Assembly: GCA_024138015.1 (NCBI GenBank)
Contig: JAMXBB010000002.1
Location: forward strand, 46,467,452 to 46,531,451
Source of the DNA: Lumnitzera littorea
Lineage: Eukaryota > Streptophyta > Magnoliopsida > Myrtales > Combretaceae
Direction of reading: 5' to 3'
DNA length: 64,000 nucleotides
The position numbers and the translations under genes are program-made. Numbering within the stretch: position 1 is the stretch's first letter; each line of letters opens with the position of its first letter. Below, in pieces: positions 38,832 through 52,400 of the stretch. The notes beneath the pieces were generated by a model, which saw only the letters and a list, made by a program, of their open reading frames with translations, made no database searches and was not told where the DNA came from.

Positions 38832-40328
38832 TAAGTGAAGTAGGATATAATTATGTATAAATAGTTACACATCCTCAACAAATACATCATTAAGTGGGTT
38901 AAAAGCTATGTGGCTTTTGGCATCAATTATTTAAGTTTGAAATTTAACTTTTTTTTTTAATTTATAATTTAACTTTAAAAACATTGATGATGGTTAGTGG
39001 GTATGAGAACTAGACTTATGAATGGCACGTCTAAGACTCAACTTGGAACCGAGACCTATCGACTAGTTATAGATCTTCATTTCTAAAACCGTGACTCAAC
39101 AGGATCGATCCCACATATAGGTAAGTTTAGATCCACACATAGGTCCACTTCATATTATAGAAATGCAACATCACTTGTCAAAGATTGTGCTATTTCTTAT
39201 TTAGTTTTATAAAGATGGTAACACATCATGCAAAAGTCATAAACTTTCTATAAATATCATTTTTATAAGTGAATTGAATGCCATATTCTCTTGAATATAT
39301 AATTAAATAAAATAACTTTTAATTGCAAAATGCTCTTCTTTTGGTCTCGATTACAAAATACTCTAACACTTCATTTATTTTACTAAATGTAATAGGTAAG
39401 AAATGGAGTGAGGATTCTAAGGGAATGTAATAGAGGAGGAATGGAATTAGGATTCTTATTAGATGTTGAATAAAAAGTGTAATAATGAATAAACATGTAA
39501 TAGAAAGTAAAAGACAATTTCACCCTTATGTTTTATTTTCCTCTCTCTCTCACTCTATATGTGTGTGTGTGTGTATGTGAGAGAGCGAGAGAGAGAGAGA
39601 GATAACTACCATAACTACCATCACATGTCTCTTCGACAACGAGCTTGGTGAATTTAGCATCTTATGTTTCTCTAGGATAACTTTTCTTATTTCGCAACTG
39701 CCTTATCTTTATTAGATCTATCATTTCTTAAATGAAAGACCTTCAATAGACTTTCCATTATCAAATTGATCAACGACCTCTACTCCATTCTCTTATTTAC
39801 TATTATTACTTCTCTTACTTTAGTGACCACATTGGAAAATCTCTTTCTATCTCTTTTAATTCTCTTGATCATTCTCCTTCGCTGTAATCTTCTATTCTAA
39901 TTGAAGTTGTGTAGTGTTGAAATTAATTGAAGAGCTAACCATAGCTTTGATTTCTCATCTACAACTTTGGCCTCATACTCTAGTGATTCTCCTCAAGGTT
40001 CAATTATGAAAGAATCACGGTGTTATTATGCTTATTCATTGGTGAAGTTTGCAACTCCAATGAGTCATTTGGTTGTCTCAACAACCTCATTCCTTATTTC
40101 TTTATGTCACTACGGATGGGTAAGTCCTTGTCCTAAATTTTTCAACAATTTATCATTAAACGAGAAAATATGAAGAAGGGTATGGTAGTGCACATGGGTG
40201 TGGTAATGGTGATGAATAGTAGCACGAGGAGGGTAAGAGTGGGAAATGAGAAATAAATTGGGATCTAGAGGGTGGAGTGAGAAATGGTGATACATGATTT
40301 TAGGTCAATAGGAATTCAATTGAATTAC
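38832..40328. other. AT-rich spacer between copia E and solo LTR H2
   Basis: No recognisable gene. A stretch at about 39360-39480 rich in GGAATGGAATTAGGATTC-type motifs resembles plant MITE ends but could not be delimited. A composite simple repeat lies at 39539-39602. The frame 39967-40173 (plus) matches nothing I recognise. Confidence 0.45.
39539..39602. repeat. Composite (CT)n-(GT)n-(GA)n microsatellite
   Basis: CT units, a short TATATG, (GT)7, then GAGAG units; the CT and GA arms are complementary and could pair around the GT segment. Confidence 0.8.
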
Positions 40329-40338
40329 TGTAAGCTCT

Positions 40339-40824
40339 AAAGCTAGGTCAAGCAGCCATAAGATTGAACTTAAAACATAAGATTTAGGGTAATTGGTTAA
40401 ATGATCCGATCAAACCTAAATTATAAACTCTTGAGAGAAGTATTAGTAAAAATGACCCTGTAAACTTGAATTTAAGAAAATAAATAGTAAAATAGGAGAC
40501 TATAAAATTTTCGAATTTTAAGCATAATAATTGCTAATTACCGAAAAGGCGAAAAGTGTAATCTAATAACTAATAAATAGTAAAGCTAGGTCAAGTAGCC
40601 GTAAGATTGAACTTAGAACACAAAGTTTAGGGCGATTGGTTAAAGGATCCGATCAAACCTAAATTATAAACTCTTGACAGAAGTATTAGTAAAAATGACC
40701 CCGTAAACTTCAATTTAAGAAAATAAATAGTAAAATAGGAGACTATAAAAGTTTCGAATTTTAAGCATAATAATTGCTAATTACCGAAAAGGCGAAAAGT
40801 GTAATCTAATAACTAATAAATTAC
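40339..40824. repeat. 243-base tandem duplication inside LTR H2
   Basis: Units 40339-40581 and 40582-40824 both begin AAAGCTAGGTCAAG and run through AAAAGGCGAAAAGTGTAATC. They differ at only a handful of bases, so the duplication is younger than the split between H1 and H2, which lack or differ in this unit. Confidence 0.85.
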
Positions 40825-41133
40825 TAGAGATAGATTATATGTATACTAAAAATTTTAGAATGACCAAAATAATAATTATGAATGTTCACATGTACCCCAT
40901 ATGTATTTACGTGTAGATAAAAATACGCAAAATTACTTAAATTGGCCAAAAAACTAAGTAAATAATTAAAGAAAATTATAAATTAATTATGGAAAAATCA
41001 GAAAAAAAATCAGAAGAGGATAAAATGATCCAAATCAGGTTGTGGCATATTAGGATCTGCCAAATAAAAATCAATCAATTAGAATTAGCTAACACAAAAG
41101 CCAAAAATCATGGGAATTGGGCAAAGTCATGTC

Positions 41134-41141
41134 TATAAATA
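41134..41141 (+). promoter_or_regulatory. TATA box of solo LTR H2
   Basis: TATAAATA, followed by GGGG and a leader with GAGAAAAATCGAGAGACC, the same layout as H1. Confidence 0.55.
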
Positions 41142-44100
41142 GGGGAAAAATTTCCAGAACTCATTTAGGCAGTGAGGAATCTGAGAAAAATCGAGAGACC
41201 CAAAAATTTGAGAGAAAATTCAGAAAAAAAAAAAAAAAAGGAAACTGTACAGATTGGACAAGTAAGCCAAACCCACATCTCACCACCACCTAGGACCGAG
41301 CCACCACCACCACCCTACTCTAGACCCACCATTTGGGCAGACCGACAACCTTGGACCGGGTTTAGACGACCAGAAAGCATCGAACCGAGTGAGTCCCATA
41401 ATTGTCCCAATGTTGTATAATTTCATAAAAATAGTTATTCTACTCAGAAAATTATGAAACTTGTTATTCTGAGGTTTTATTGTATGTAGATTTAGGGGAA
41501 AATAGTGATTTAGTTTAATCACGTCTGGAAATATAGGATCCTTAACAAATTAAACAAAACCGAGCATGATTAGAATTATAAATAAATAGGCTTAGGAGTG
41601 TAGTTTGGAGCTCAATTTTTTTTTGTAGGATGCTCATTTGATATAGAATAGTGCTATGGAGCCATTTTTTTAAAATTAAATTTTGAAATTTTAAAATTAA
41701 TTTTTAGCCCTAAAATGATGGAAAAATTGGGTAATTTTGGGTTAATTAGGTGATTAAGATACTAATTACTGATTTAGTTAGTAATTAGATGTTTAGGGAT
41801 GCTAATCTCTAATGTAGAAACCTAATCCTAGCGTTTAGAGTATTAAGTATGGTTAATTGAGGGAATTAGGTAGTTAATGTAAGAAATTAGTAATATGTGA
41901 AATTGAAAATTAATAAATCTAAAAAAATTAGGATTATTTAGATAATATTATAATAGAAATTAGAAAAATAATAAATCTGAAATAACATTTAATTTTAAGT
42001 AAATGTCTTAAAATGTAAGATTTTCTCACGTTGGGAATCAATCCAATACCTCAATTAGGGTTAGCGTGTACCAAATAGTTTAGAATATTGAATTAAGACC
42101 CAATAGGATATTTGAATACCCGAGCATAATGTGATTAATATCACACTGGGATTTGAGCCTATTTAAGACTTAGGAATTAAAATTAGAATCTAATTTAGGA
42201 TTCGAATCCCGAAATAGAGTACAACGAATCATTAGTACGTTATAGGTATACATGGAAAAAATGAGTTAAATTATGAATTAGAATATGAATCCATAAAATA
42301 TAAGTACTAAAAAGACCTATTTGTATTATAGGACACCTAGAGATAAATCAACTTGCGACTAAGGGATCGAGCGATCGAGCGATTTCAAGTAAGTTAGATT
42401 ATTGCTTATTGTAATAGAGTACTAGTTTTATAGTACTCGGAGACTTAGGCTTGTATATGGTTGTGATTGTAAATAGTTTACGCATGTGTTTAATGTATCT
42501 GAATTTGTGCTGAAATTATGATGTGAGTGATTTTGTGTTATGATTGAATTGGTGTGAAATTAATTGAACACCCTAAATGAAATACAATTTTATTCGACTC
42601 TAAGAACCAAAAATGTCATGCATTGCAACCCGTTAGGGGATCATAGGATTCTCTAACCAAATACCGACCCCTTCGAAAGGGGTAGCATAAGATTGCAAAA
42701 TGGTCCCTTCTTCATCCTCAGTTGAACTAAGTGATAGGAGAGGAGGTCGCAGCGGGGGTGAAGTCTATGGTTTGAAGGTAGCTACGGCAGGAGCGAAGTC
42801 TCCATTGCACAAGCTTGGGTTTGGTTGTGAGCTGCTGCATAACATGGAACTCCTCAATACGGATTAGAGCGGGCGAAATTTCTCTGATTTCACAACGGAC
42901 CGAATTACGTTGTGCGATGACACTTGATTGTTGCATTGCATGAAAATAATTGATTGATAATCTTGTTTGTGCTTGTATGCATTCATGAGTCTCCAATTCA
43001 ACTTACTGAGCTGGAGTTGCTCATACCCTTATAGATCTTTTTGCAGGTTCTAATTTCTGAATACTTCAAGTACTATGCCGTCCTACAATTACCCAGAGGT
43101 TAGTCCTTTGAAGCTAGGGGTGTAAGGATCAACTTACTTAGTATAATGTGTAACTAGAGTGACCTTGTAGTTAAGGATAAAAGATTGATAGTTATTATGC
43201 AATCTAGTGAACTGTTGTGTTTATGTAAAACTTCCTAGGAAGCTCTGTGGACTTACTTATAATTATCTATGTTTATTAGAAATTTGTAATATTTATCATA
43301 ATTGTAGTATAACTATTAATCGAACTGTTTACTTCAAAGCGAGGAGTCGTCGACGCCTTGTGTAGATCATGTCTATGGTAGGCACTATGAGGCCAGTTAC
43401 TATCATAGAATGGTTTACACGGCGAAACTGTTGCGACTCTATGACTTCGGGGCGTAACAATTACAATCACAAGGTGGGCATATATAAGTGAACAAGGTAA
43501 TTGGGGACCTATGAGGAATAAGAAGGGAATGGAAATTCCATTTCACACAAGTGAACATGCGATAGAAAGAATTGTATAGATAACCAAAAGATCTTATTAA
43601 TAAATGTAAAGAATGAAAAAAGAAAAGGAAAAATTATGTACAAAAGATTTTCTATCAAATACCCATTAGTGCCATTAGGTAGGTTATGGATAGAGCTTAA
43701 GGTATTACATCTAATTTAGTATTGTTTCTACCAAATGTTCACAAGGTTTCTTCACACTTTTTTCTTCCCTCATTTTATACGTTGCAAATATACACATTAT
43801 AATGGTTCAATGTACATGCATAATCCCTAACACTGAAATACTTCCAAATATAAAAAACGTACTTTATTATTTCTGCATCTAAGGTTATCAAACTCGTGAT
43901 TTTATGTAACATCGCTTGAGGGTCTGTAAAATCGGAACGTAAAAATGTAAGTTTTTATGACCTATATAAATAGTTTTAAAATATTATAAATTTCCTTATA
44001 GTAGTCATTAAAAATTAAAATGGATAATTTTAAAAACGTAAGTTTTTATGCATCTAGGGTTTTACTTTTAAGACTCTAAATTTACAAAAGCACCAATTTC

Positions 44101-44260
44101 CTCCACATCATCATCTACATCCTTTTCTTTACCCCTTGCACTTGAAAGGATATTCAACACACCTACATTTGACGAGTTAAACAAATTTTCTTCCTCTACT
44201 ATTCATTCATCATTAGATGAGAGATCTTCAACAATGCAACTGGTAATATCATCACTTTTT

Positions 44261-46412
44261 CTATTTTTTCCCTCTTAATCTTAAGTTATGTATCATAAAT
44301 ACCAAATCATTCATCTTTTGTTTATGTAACCTATTATTTTTTTCAATGTGAACTTGAAAATTAAAAAGGTTATATATAAAATTAAACCATTGACAATATC
44401 AATAACAAATATAATGAAAAACAAATAAGAGAATTATTTACAATTTACACCATACCATTTCAAATGCGCTCCAATTGCGTTCATAGCCTAAAAAACTACA
44501 AGTCAAACTTAAAACATGAATAGCAAACTTTTATAGTTCTAGGTATTCATCTCCATATGAATTCCACCATTTTGCTAGAGCTTTTTTGTCTCTTGCTAAC
44601 CTTGCTGCTTCAATATCAAATAGTCCTTTAGTATCTTTAAATTGTTCAAACTGTATATCAACCTTACATCTTTCAGATAGATTAGTGACCATACATTCGA
44701 TGCAATGATATATTCCAATTTTGACATTGGCATTAACTTTAAAATTAGGAATATAATGGTACTAGGGATTCAGATAATAAGTTGCAGCATGCAATGATCT
44801 ATGAAGTTTAAGCTCCCATATCTTATCTATAATCTTGAATATAGATCCATAACTACATGATATATCAAATGAATACGATATCATTTAATAAATCAAACTT
44901 TAAAATAAATGAAATAGAAGAAATAGCTTAAAAGTAAAGATATTACCTTTTCTTCACATAATTGAAATTTGCTTTGATCTTCTCTTTGGCATGACCCATT
45001 TGTAGATAAATGAAGCTCATGGCTAGTTGTTCATTTGAATCTACTAATCTAAGTACTTTGATTAGAGGAAATGCAACTTTGAGGAAAATAATAACTTTCT
45101 TCCAAAATCTACTATCTAAAAACAACTATTGAACGCACTTTCCATCACTTGTACTTGAATACTTGCTTTCCAATGGCTAGAAGTAAACATTGTTGTCAAT
45201 ACACCCTTTAACTTACTAAGGCAACTCAATGTCAAATAAAAAGTAGCAAAATAAGTTGTACCAGGCCTAATCAAGTCTCTTCCTTTGGTGTATCTCCTCA
45301 ATATTGATATAAGTACAATCTTAGAGTATATATATGTAGTAATTTGCCTCCCTTTTGCAACTGTCCCACGATGGATCTTCAAATTCTTTTCAAAGTCCTC
45401 TAAAATTAAATCAATGCAATGCACTACACAAGGTGTCCAATGTAAAGATTTTCTTTTCTCTATCAATTTTTCCCTTATTGCTTCATAATTTGTAGCATTA
45501 TCTATGATTATTTGTACAACATTCTCCTCTCTAACCTTCTCTATAATATCATCTTACATGGAAAAGACTTTATCTATTGTCTTGGAAATATCAAAAGTAT
45601 CTATGGATGATAAAAGGACTATTTCCTTTAGGCTATTTACTAAGAAATTGCATATAGAATGCCTCTTTCTATCAATCCATACATTTGACATAATGGAGTA
45701 ACCTGTTTTCTTCCATTCGACTTTGTAGTCTTCAAGTAATTCCATTGTTCAAGCTACTTCTTTCTTCAAACAAGTCACTCTTAGCTCGTAATAGGAATGA
45801 GGCTTAAGCCCATAGCCATATCAACCAACCATCTCAAGTATCTTAGCAAACTCTGGTTTTTTTGCGCAATTAAATGGAATTACACTAGTATAGAAAAAAT
45901 GAGCAATTTGTTAGCAACATTCTTTTCTCAACTCTTTCTTCATGAAATGGTTAATTATTCCTTAGTTTTTTTATATTCCACTTCCACTACTTTTTTTTTT
46001 TTTTCAAATGGAATTCCATGACATGCTTTTCTCTTTTCATAGAAGATGATTGTTCTACTTCATCATCATCTTTAGAATTTTCAATCCCATGAATTTGCTT
46101 TCTTTTCTTTTCTAACATTTTTGTCACCCTCAACAATATTGTTAACATTTCACTGTTAACATTATCCAGGACACTTATACATGGTTCTACATCTTTATAC
46201 ATACAACCCAAGTGATTCTTGAATCTATAGAAGCCTCCACTAATAACTTTATTGCAATACTTACATTTCACTCTTTTCCCATTATTATTAACATCAATTC
46301 CATGTTTGCATCCAGCATCCAATCTATTTCTAAGTGTATTTTCTCTTTTGAAGCTCTCTTTAGAGGATTTAGAAGATGACATTGTGATGTATATAACATA
46401 ACCACTATTCAA
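44261..46412 (-). pseudogene. hAT transposase (BED zinc finger, DUF659, hAT C-terminal), broken
   Basis: Translation probably began at 46382 (MSSSKSS). A BED zinc finger follows: RVKCKYCNKVISGG and KNHLGC at about 46280-46200. The DUF659 region spans about 45760-45430 (SIMSNVWIDRKRHSICNFLV, then HWTPCVVHCIDLILEDFE). FWKKVIIFLKVAFPLIKVLR lies at 45105-45040. The C-terminal dimerisation region retains YERNWSAFEM near 44470. Two probable introns fit GT...AG: 44946-44853 and 44455-44353. The end is a stop at 44261. Damage includes a homopolymer frameshift near 45990, stops in the linker and before 45554, and a frameshift near 45120. In intact relatives the protein binds the transposon ends and cuts and rejoins DNA. 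Confidence 0.85.
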
Positions 46413-46626
46413 GAGTCAAGTCCCTATGAAGATGTGAAATAAAGTCATAATTAGGAGTTAGGACTTATATATAATAAAATAAATATATAACTTTCCAACT
46501 TTAAATAAAGGAAAAGTAGAAAGAGTAAATTAGCATATGTTTAACTCACATGAAGTAGCAAATTAGAAGCTGATATTATGGCATTGAGTCGATAAGGAAA
46601 GACAACATGTGGAGTAACAAATTAGC

Positions 46627-46651
46627 ATATATATATATATATATATATATA
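46627..46651. repeat. (TA)n microsatellite
   Basis: About 12 AT units in the 5' part of the hAT element. Confidence 0.85.
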
Positions 46652-47133
46652 AAGTTATAAGCTGATCATCATACACAATTTCTGAATTCATGAGCTATAA
46701 TTATTTAACTTCACAGCGCAACTCATTGAAAATTTATTTATACTTATCAATCTCACTTGCTACAATATCAATTGGTCATAACATAAGAACTTTACAATAC
46801 AACTCACTCGAAAAATGTTCCATATCCATTATCATTCAACTAAAACATCAATTCATAACTTAAGAACTAAGTTAAGTATACAGACATATATATTGGTCAT
46901 AGTCAAAACTCAGAGTAATGGCAGTACTATTTAATATTTCAATTTATCATAATGGTGGATTAGGACTAATTTTCTGCATGTACTAAAAAGAAAAAAGAAT
47001 TAGAGACTATTATTTTGTCAACTACTTAAATAAATGTTTTTTTCCCCTTTATGTGTTTCATCCATTAGACAATAGCTTGTGCATATTTGTATTACCCTCT
47101 CATCATCATATTTCGTTGGAGGATAGAAAATGG

Positions 47134-49465
47134 TGATGTGTACTACAGCTAAGAACAGACAAGGTTGGTCTTGGGGATGGATCCAAGTTTGCTGAAAGCT
47201 TGAAAGGATGATAGGGAATAGGCGTAAGGATGAAAAACGAATGAAAAAAAAGGTAAGCAAAACCATGAACAATTTTAAAGGATACGACACACTAATGGAA
47301 CTTTCGAGGACATACGGTATAGCTCAATATGACACAAGAGATGGTCTAGTGAAGGTATTCACCACCTAGCCTTACTTAAGGGTTAAGATAAGAGTGAAAC
47401 GAGTAAATAAACAATATTTACAAGAGGAAAGTATTCAGTGTATTAGTGATAATCTGATTATCTGTAGCTATATATACAGGGGGTATTTATACTTAAGAAT
47501 TTAAGGCAACTTGCTTAAAAAGGAAACAAAAAGGGTATTGTCATAAAGAAGTATTGGTCCCGTATAAGATATCAAGAGGGGGGCTAATTGATATCTTTAA
47601 ATTTTTGAAAACTTTTTCATTAAAAATGAAGTTACCCCTCTTAACAACTTATAATGATGAATAGTGATAATTTAATCATTCAATGCCTAACAGACAATAA
47701 ACAAAATTAAAAGAGTATAAGGAAGGAGAAAATCAAGAAAAGATTTTATAGAGCTTTAGCCAAGCCTACTGCTCTCTTCTAGCTCCACTGTTGAGGACTC
47801 AATCTATTTCACCGGTGCCGTTCTACTTGATCCACTAAAATAAATCACAAACAAATTACAAGTATTTGTCACAATGACTTTACAATACTTTGCTCTACCT
47901 ATCTAGTCTCTTAACAATCTAGGCTAATACAAATCTACATAGTACAAACTATCTTTTTTTTACAATACAATATTGAGATTTCAAATGAGAACAAAAGTAC
48001 AAATACTTCAAAGTTGAAAGAAGTAACACTTTGTTGTAGAACTTTGATTCGATGCGGCTCTTTGAAGAAATATCTTAAGAACTTTTTGAAGCTTTTCAAA
48101 AGGTAAAAAATGATCAAGAATTTTTTTGTGCAACAATAGTATTTCTTCAAAGTTGTGTATCTTAACATTTTGAATCCTTCTTCCTTTTATATTAACTTTT
48201 TCCAACGGCTAAAAAGTCTGAAGATTTTCTTTACTTTCATAATTATCTAGCCATTAGTTATTATAGATAATTCCATTGATATTTTTATGAGAAGATCTCG
48301 GTTATTTGAATTTCAAAACAACTCTCCTTAATTTGTTTAGATCAGATAAACTTCAATCCATAATCATCAAATAAGTTTTGATTTGAATTTAAAAGGATTA
48401 GCTTTCGTTAGCTATTTATGGATAAGCCTTGTGTTCAAAATTTGAAATCCTACAAAATCCAATACAACCTTATCCCTATCCATTCTTGTATATATCTTGA
48501 TTTATCCAAATATATTTTCTCTTAAAATAAATCCCCAAGGATCATGATTCCATCTTAAGTGAAATGGGATTAAATGTATTTTCTTAATACACTTAATCTA
48601 ATGGAGCTAGGTCTTGAATAATCTGAATCTGATTAAAATTAGTATTCCATGTAATTTTCTAGATCTACTTTCTAAATAACCTTCTGAAGAGTATCAACCT
48701 TCTTTTCTTAAAAGTCTCTAAACAAGCTTCTGAAGAGCTGTACGGATTCTTTTTATAAAAGCTTATGTAATACTTTCTAAAAACTTTCTAAAATAGTCTA
48801 CTTTCTAAACAGTTTGAAGCTTTTAAATGTGATTTAAATATGCGAAAATATAGTTTCTAAAAAACCTTCTATAAGCCTATACTTTTAAAGATTCATTAGC
48901 TTTTAATCATTTTTGTTATCATTAAAATATTAAGAGAGATATCTAATAAGAAATAAGGTATAAAGTATACAAAGGATAAAAATAAATATTCACGGAACAA
49001 GTAATGATTAGAGTACCGGATTCTACAAGTGGTCCCAAGCACATGGTAACAATGTACTGGTGGTGCTGTTAGAGGATGTAGACAAAGTAGTATAAACTGG
49101 CTAGGTGGCCGAGCGAGAGTGCCGAGCATGCGTGGACTCGTTTGAATAGGAGTGGCTAAGGATTAATGCTAGACAACTCTCTCATCTTCTTAGCAGTAAT
49201 GATGCTAAGCAAGTGGTCGACTCGGACATGACAGAGCAAGCACGTGAGGATTGGCTACTATCAAGGCAATCTCCTAGTTGGCATGCAACTTTCGAGAGTT
49301 GGACAATCATTCAACATAGCACCAAGAGTTGTTCAGCAGTAAGGAGTAACTCGGTCTCGATAGGACTCGATAGGAGTTGGCTAGAGCTAGAGGATTCACC
49401 TAACCAATCCCTCTAGTTCATAAGCTTGACTACAGGTTAAAGGCTTAGTAGCTTGATTCTTATCA
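47134..49465 (-). repeat. Gypsy C 3' LTR, interrupted by insertion F
   Basis: Matches 54183-55109 in two blocks, 47134-47551 and 48949-49465, separated by about 1.4 kb of unrelated sequence. A minus-strand TATA box TATAAATA lies at 47491-47484. Confidence 0.85.
47552..48948 (+). mobile_element. Insertion F in LTR of gypsy C, probably a solo LTR
   Basis: Absent from the other C LTR, so it is an insertion. It starts TATTGGTCCC, compatible with a mutated TGTTGG copia-type LTR start, and ends ATCTAATA, compatible with ...AACA. Flanks AGAAG (47547-47551) and AGAAA (48949-48953) would be a 4/5 target duplication. An alternative reading is an 8-base duplication AAGAAGTA/AAGAAATA, which would point to a DNA element. 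No coding region or convincing inverted repeats were seen. Confidence 0.55.
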
Positions 49466-49479
49466 TTCCCTGGTTGTTT

Positions 49480-52400
49480 TTGATTTGGGATCAAATCTAG
49501 CTGGTCTTCGTTTAGCTCTCTATTAAGGTGATAAGGACTAAGGTCGGCAATGTTGAAGGTGTTCAAAACCCCATAGTCTTTAGGAAACTCCAATCTGTAG
49601 GTGTTATCATTGATCTTCTAGAGGATTGTGAAGGTCCTTCAGCCTGTGCAGACAACTTGTTCCTCCTCTTGCTTAGAAACCTTTCTTTACTTAGGTGCGG
49701 CTATACTAAGTCTCCAGGTTGAAACTATCTCATCGTCTTTCCCTTCGCTTTCTCTCGCATCCTTCTGGCAGCTTGATCGATCTACCGAGTAACTTTATTG
49801 TAGATGTGTTGAAGGGATTGTGCTTAGGCTCTCACATCAGGGTCTTCTTGCTCGGAGACAGGTACAAGGTTATGATCAAGGGGCAACTTAGGATTAAAAC
49901 CATAGACAACTTCGAAGGGGGTCTGCTTGATGGTGTCACATACTGTTCGGTTGTAAGTGAATTCGACTACTAATAAATAGATGTCCTAATCAGCTAAGTT
50001 CTTACCCACTATAGCTCGAAGTAGTGATCCTACAGTACGATTGACTACCTCTGTTTGGCCATTCATTTAGGGGTGACAGAAGTACTGAATAGTAGTTTAA
50101 TCCCCATCCATTGCCACAGAGTCATCTAGAAATAGCTTAAGAACTTTGGATCTTTATTTGATACTATACTTCTAAATACATCGTATAACTGAACAATTTC
50201 CTGCAAGAAAAGAGAAGCAATAGCCAAAGCATCATTAGTCTTGAAGTAGAGAACAAAGTATGCCATCTTACTGAATCTATCGACAACGACTATTATGGAA
50301 TCTTTGCTTCAAGCAATTTGTGGTAATCTAAGAATAAGTTCATTCTTAATTTAGTCCATGGTCTTTTTGGGACAAGTAAAGGCATCGCCTTCCCTTACTC
50401 GGCTTAGCATTTAGCCCTCTTACACATGGCATAGCCTTCGACAACTCGGTGTCCATCTCGCCTTTTTCCTCAGCCAGAAGAAATGGCCACTTAACAATTC
50501 ATATGTTCTTCTTTCCCCAAAGTGTCCGGAGAGTCCTCTATTATGGGTTTCCCTAATCAGTAGCTTCCTTAGTAAACAGGTCAGCACACATAATTTCCTT
50601 CCTCATAACAAGTATTCATCTTCCATATAATACTCATCCATTGTCCTTCCATCGGCATAGCGCCCAATTATGGGTCTAAAGTGTGAATCCTTAGAGTATC
50701 GTCCCTTGATACTCGTAAACCTAAACAATCTAGTTTGCAGTTCTGTCAAGAGCACATGTCTCCTCAAAAGAGCATCTGCAACTACGTTACTGTTTCTTTG
50801 CTTGTTTTTTATTATAAAATTAAATTCTTCAAGGAATTTGACCTACCTCGCCTACTACTTCAATAGCTTTATCTAACTTCGGAGATACCTCAAAGACTCA
50901 TGGTTAGTATAGATGACAAATTCTCTTGGCAATAGATAATGCTACCATAGTTGTAGTGCTCAGATGATTGCGAAGAGTTTTTTGTCATACACGAAGTAGC
51001 TTAGTTGAGGTCTCCTAAGCTTCTCATAGTGGTAGGCAATCAGTTGGCCTTCTTATATTAGAATAGCACCTATTCCAATGCCTAATGTGTCACATTCTAA
51101 TGCCTAAAGTCGATCTTTCCTTCACCTCAGCAAAGCTTCTCTCCTCCTTTTCTCCCCATCTAAAGTTGATGTTCTTCATTGGCTTAATAAGGGGTGCGGT
51201 AAGGGTACTGAAATACCTTATGAATCTCTTGTAGAAGGAAGCCAATTTATGGAAACTTCTTACCTCGACACAAGCAGTAGGAGTCGACTACTTGACGATT
51301 GCTCGGATCTTCTTGTCGTCCACTTGTAAACCTCCTCCACTTACTACATAGCCTAAGAATACTATTTCCTCCTAGCAAAAGCAACATTTCTTAAGATTGT
51401 TGAATAATCTCTCGATATAGAGGACATTCAACATAGTATGGAGATGTTCATAGTGACTTAGCATGTCGGTACTGTACACTAAGATGTTATCAAAGTACAC
51501 AACGACACATTTTCCCATTAGATTTCTTAACATATGGTTCATCAGTTGCATGAAAGTGCTCGGGGCATTTGATAAGCCAAATAGCATAACTATCCACTCA
51601 TAAAGTTCATGCCGAGTTTTGAACACAATCTTCCACTTATCTCTCGACCTTATGCGAATTTGATGGTAGCTAGATTTTAGATTAATCTTGCTGAAGATCT
51701 TAGCTCTACTCAATTCATCCAGCATATCTTCTAACTTGGGGATCGGATACTTATATTTGATCATTATCTTGTTCACGGCTCAGCTATTAACAAACATCCA
51801 TCAGGTAATATCTTTTTTTGGCACTAGGATTATCGGAACAACATAAGAGTTGAGACTCTCCCTAACATATCCTCTTTCCAATAGCTTGTTGATATATCGT
51901 TGGAGCTCATAAGCCTACTCGAGACTCATTTTATAGGTTGGTTTATTCAGTAAGGCGGTGCTAGGTATTAAGTTAAGGCAATGTTCTATGCCTTGGATAA
52001 GGGGTAACCCCCTTAAGCAACCGTTCTAGAAATAGATTGGTATATTCATACAGCAACTCTCTTACTTTTACGGGTAGTTCGCCTTGCTCCTTCAATTGTA
52101 ATAGACACCTGACCAACATGAGGGTCGGTACAATGGCCTTAATAGCCTCTCAAAGCTCGGCTTTTCTCATCATCAAAGTCTTCTTCAATCATCAAGCAAG
52201 TTTTACTTATAGTTTGTTAAGTTGACCAGGCGGCATTGGATTTAGTGTAATCTTCCTACCATCCTTCTCAAACACATAGGTGTTCCTCTATCTATCATGG
52301 ATAACTCTTCTATCAAATAGCCATGGTCAGCCAAGTAATATGTATGAAGCACACATGGGTAGCACGTCATAGAGAATCTCATTGGAGTAATTTTCGATTT

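Larger units (their letters stand above)
40329..43459 (+). mobile_element. Solo LTR H2 with perfect target duplication
   Basis: Starts TGTAAGCTC and ends GGGGCGTAACA; flanked by identical ATTAC at 40324-40328 and 43460-43464. Aligns with solo LTR H1, sharing the TATA box, purine-rich leader and the 3' block GACGCCTTGTGTAGATCA. Length 3131 bases, partly because of an internal 243-base tandem duplication. No internal coding region remains, so it formed by LTR-LTR recombination or an equivalent loss. Confidence 0.85.

Noticed and set aside
41172..41420. 82-codon proline-rich plus-strand frame
   Set aside because: It lies in the leader of solo LTR H2, is not conserved as a frame in H1, and its composition comes from CCACCACC repeats.
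45285..46021. Plus-strand frames of 65-74 codons
   Set aside because: Antisense shadows of the minus-strand hAT transposase remnant.
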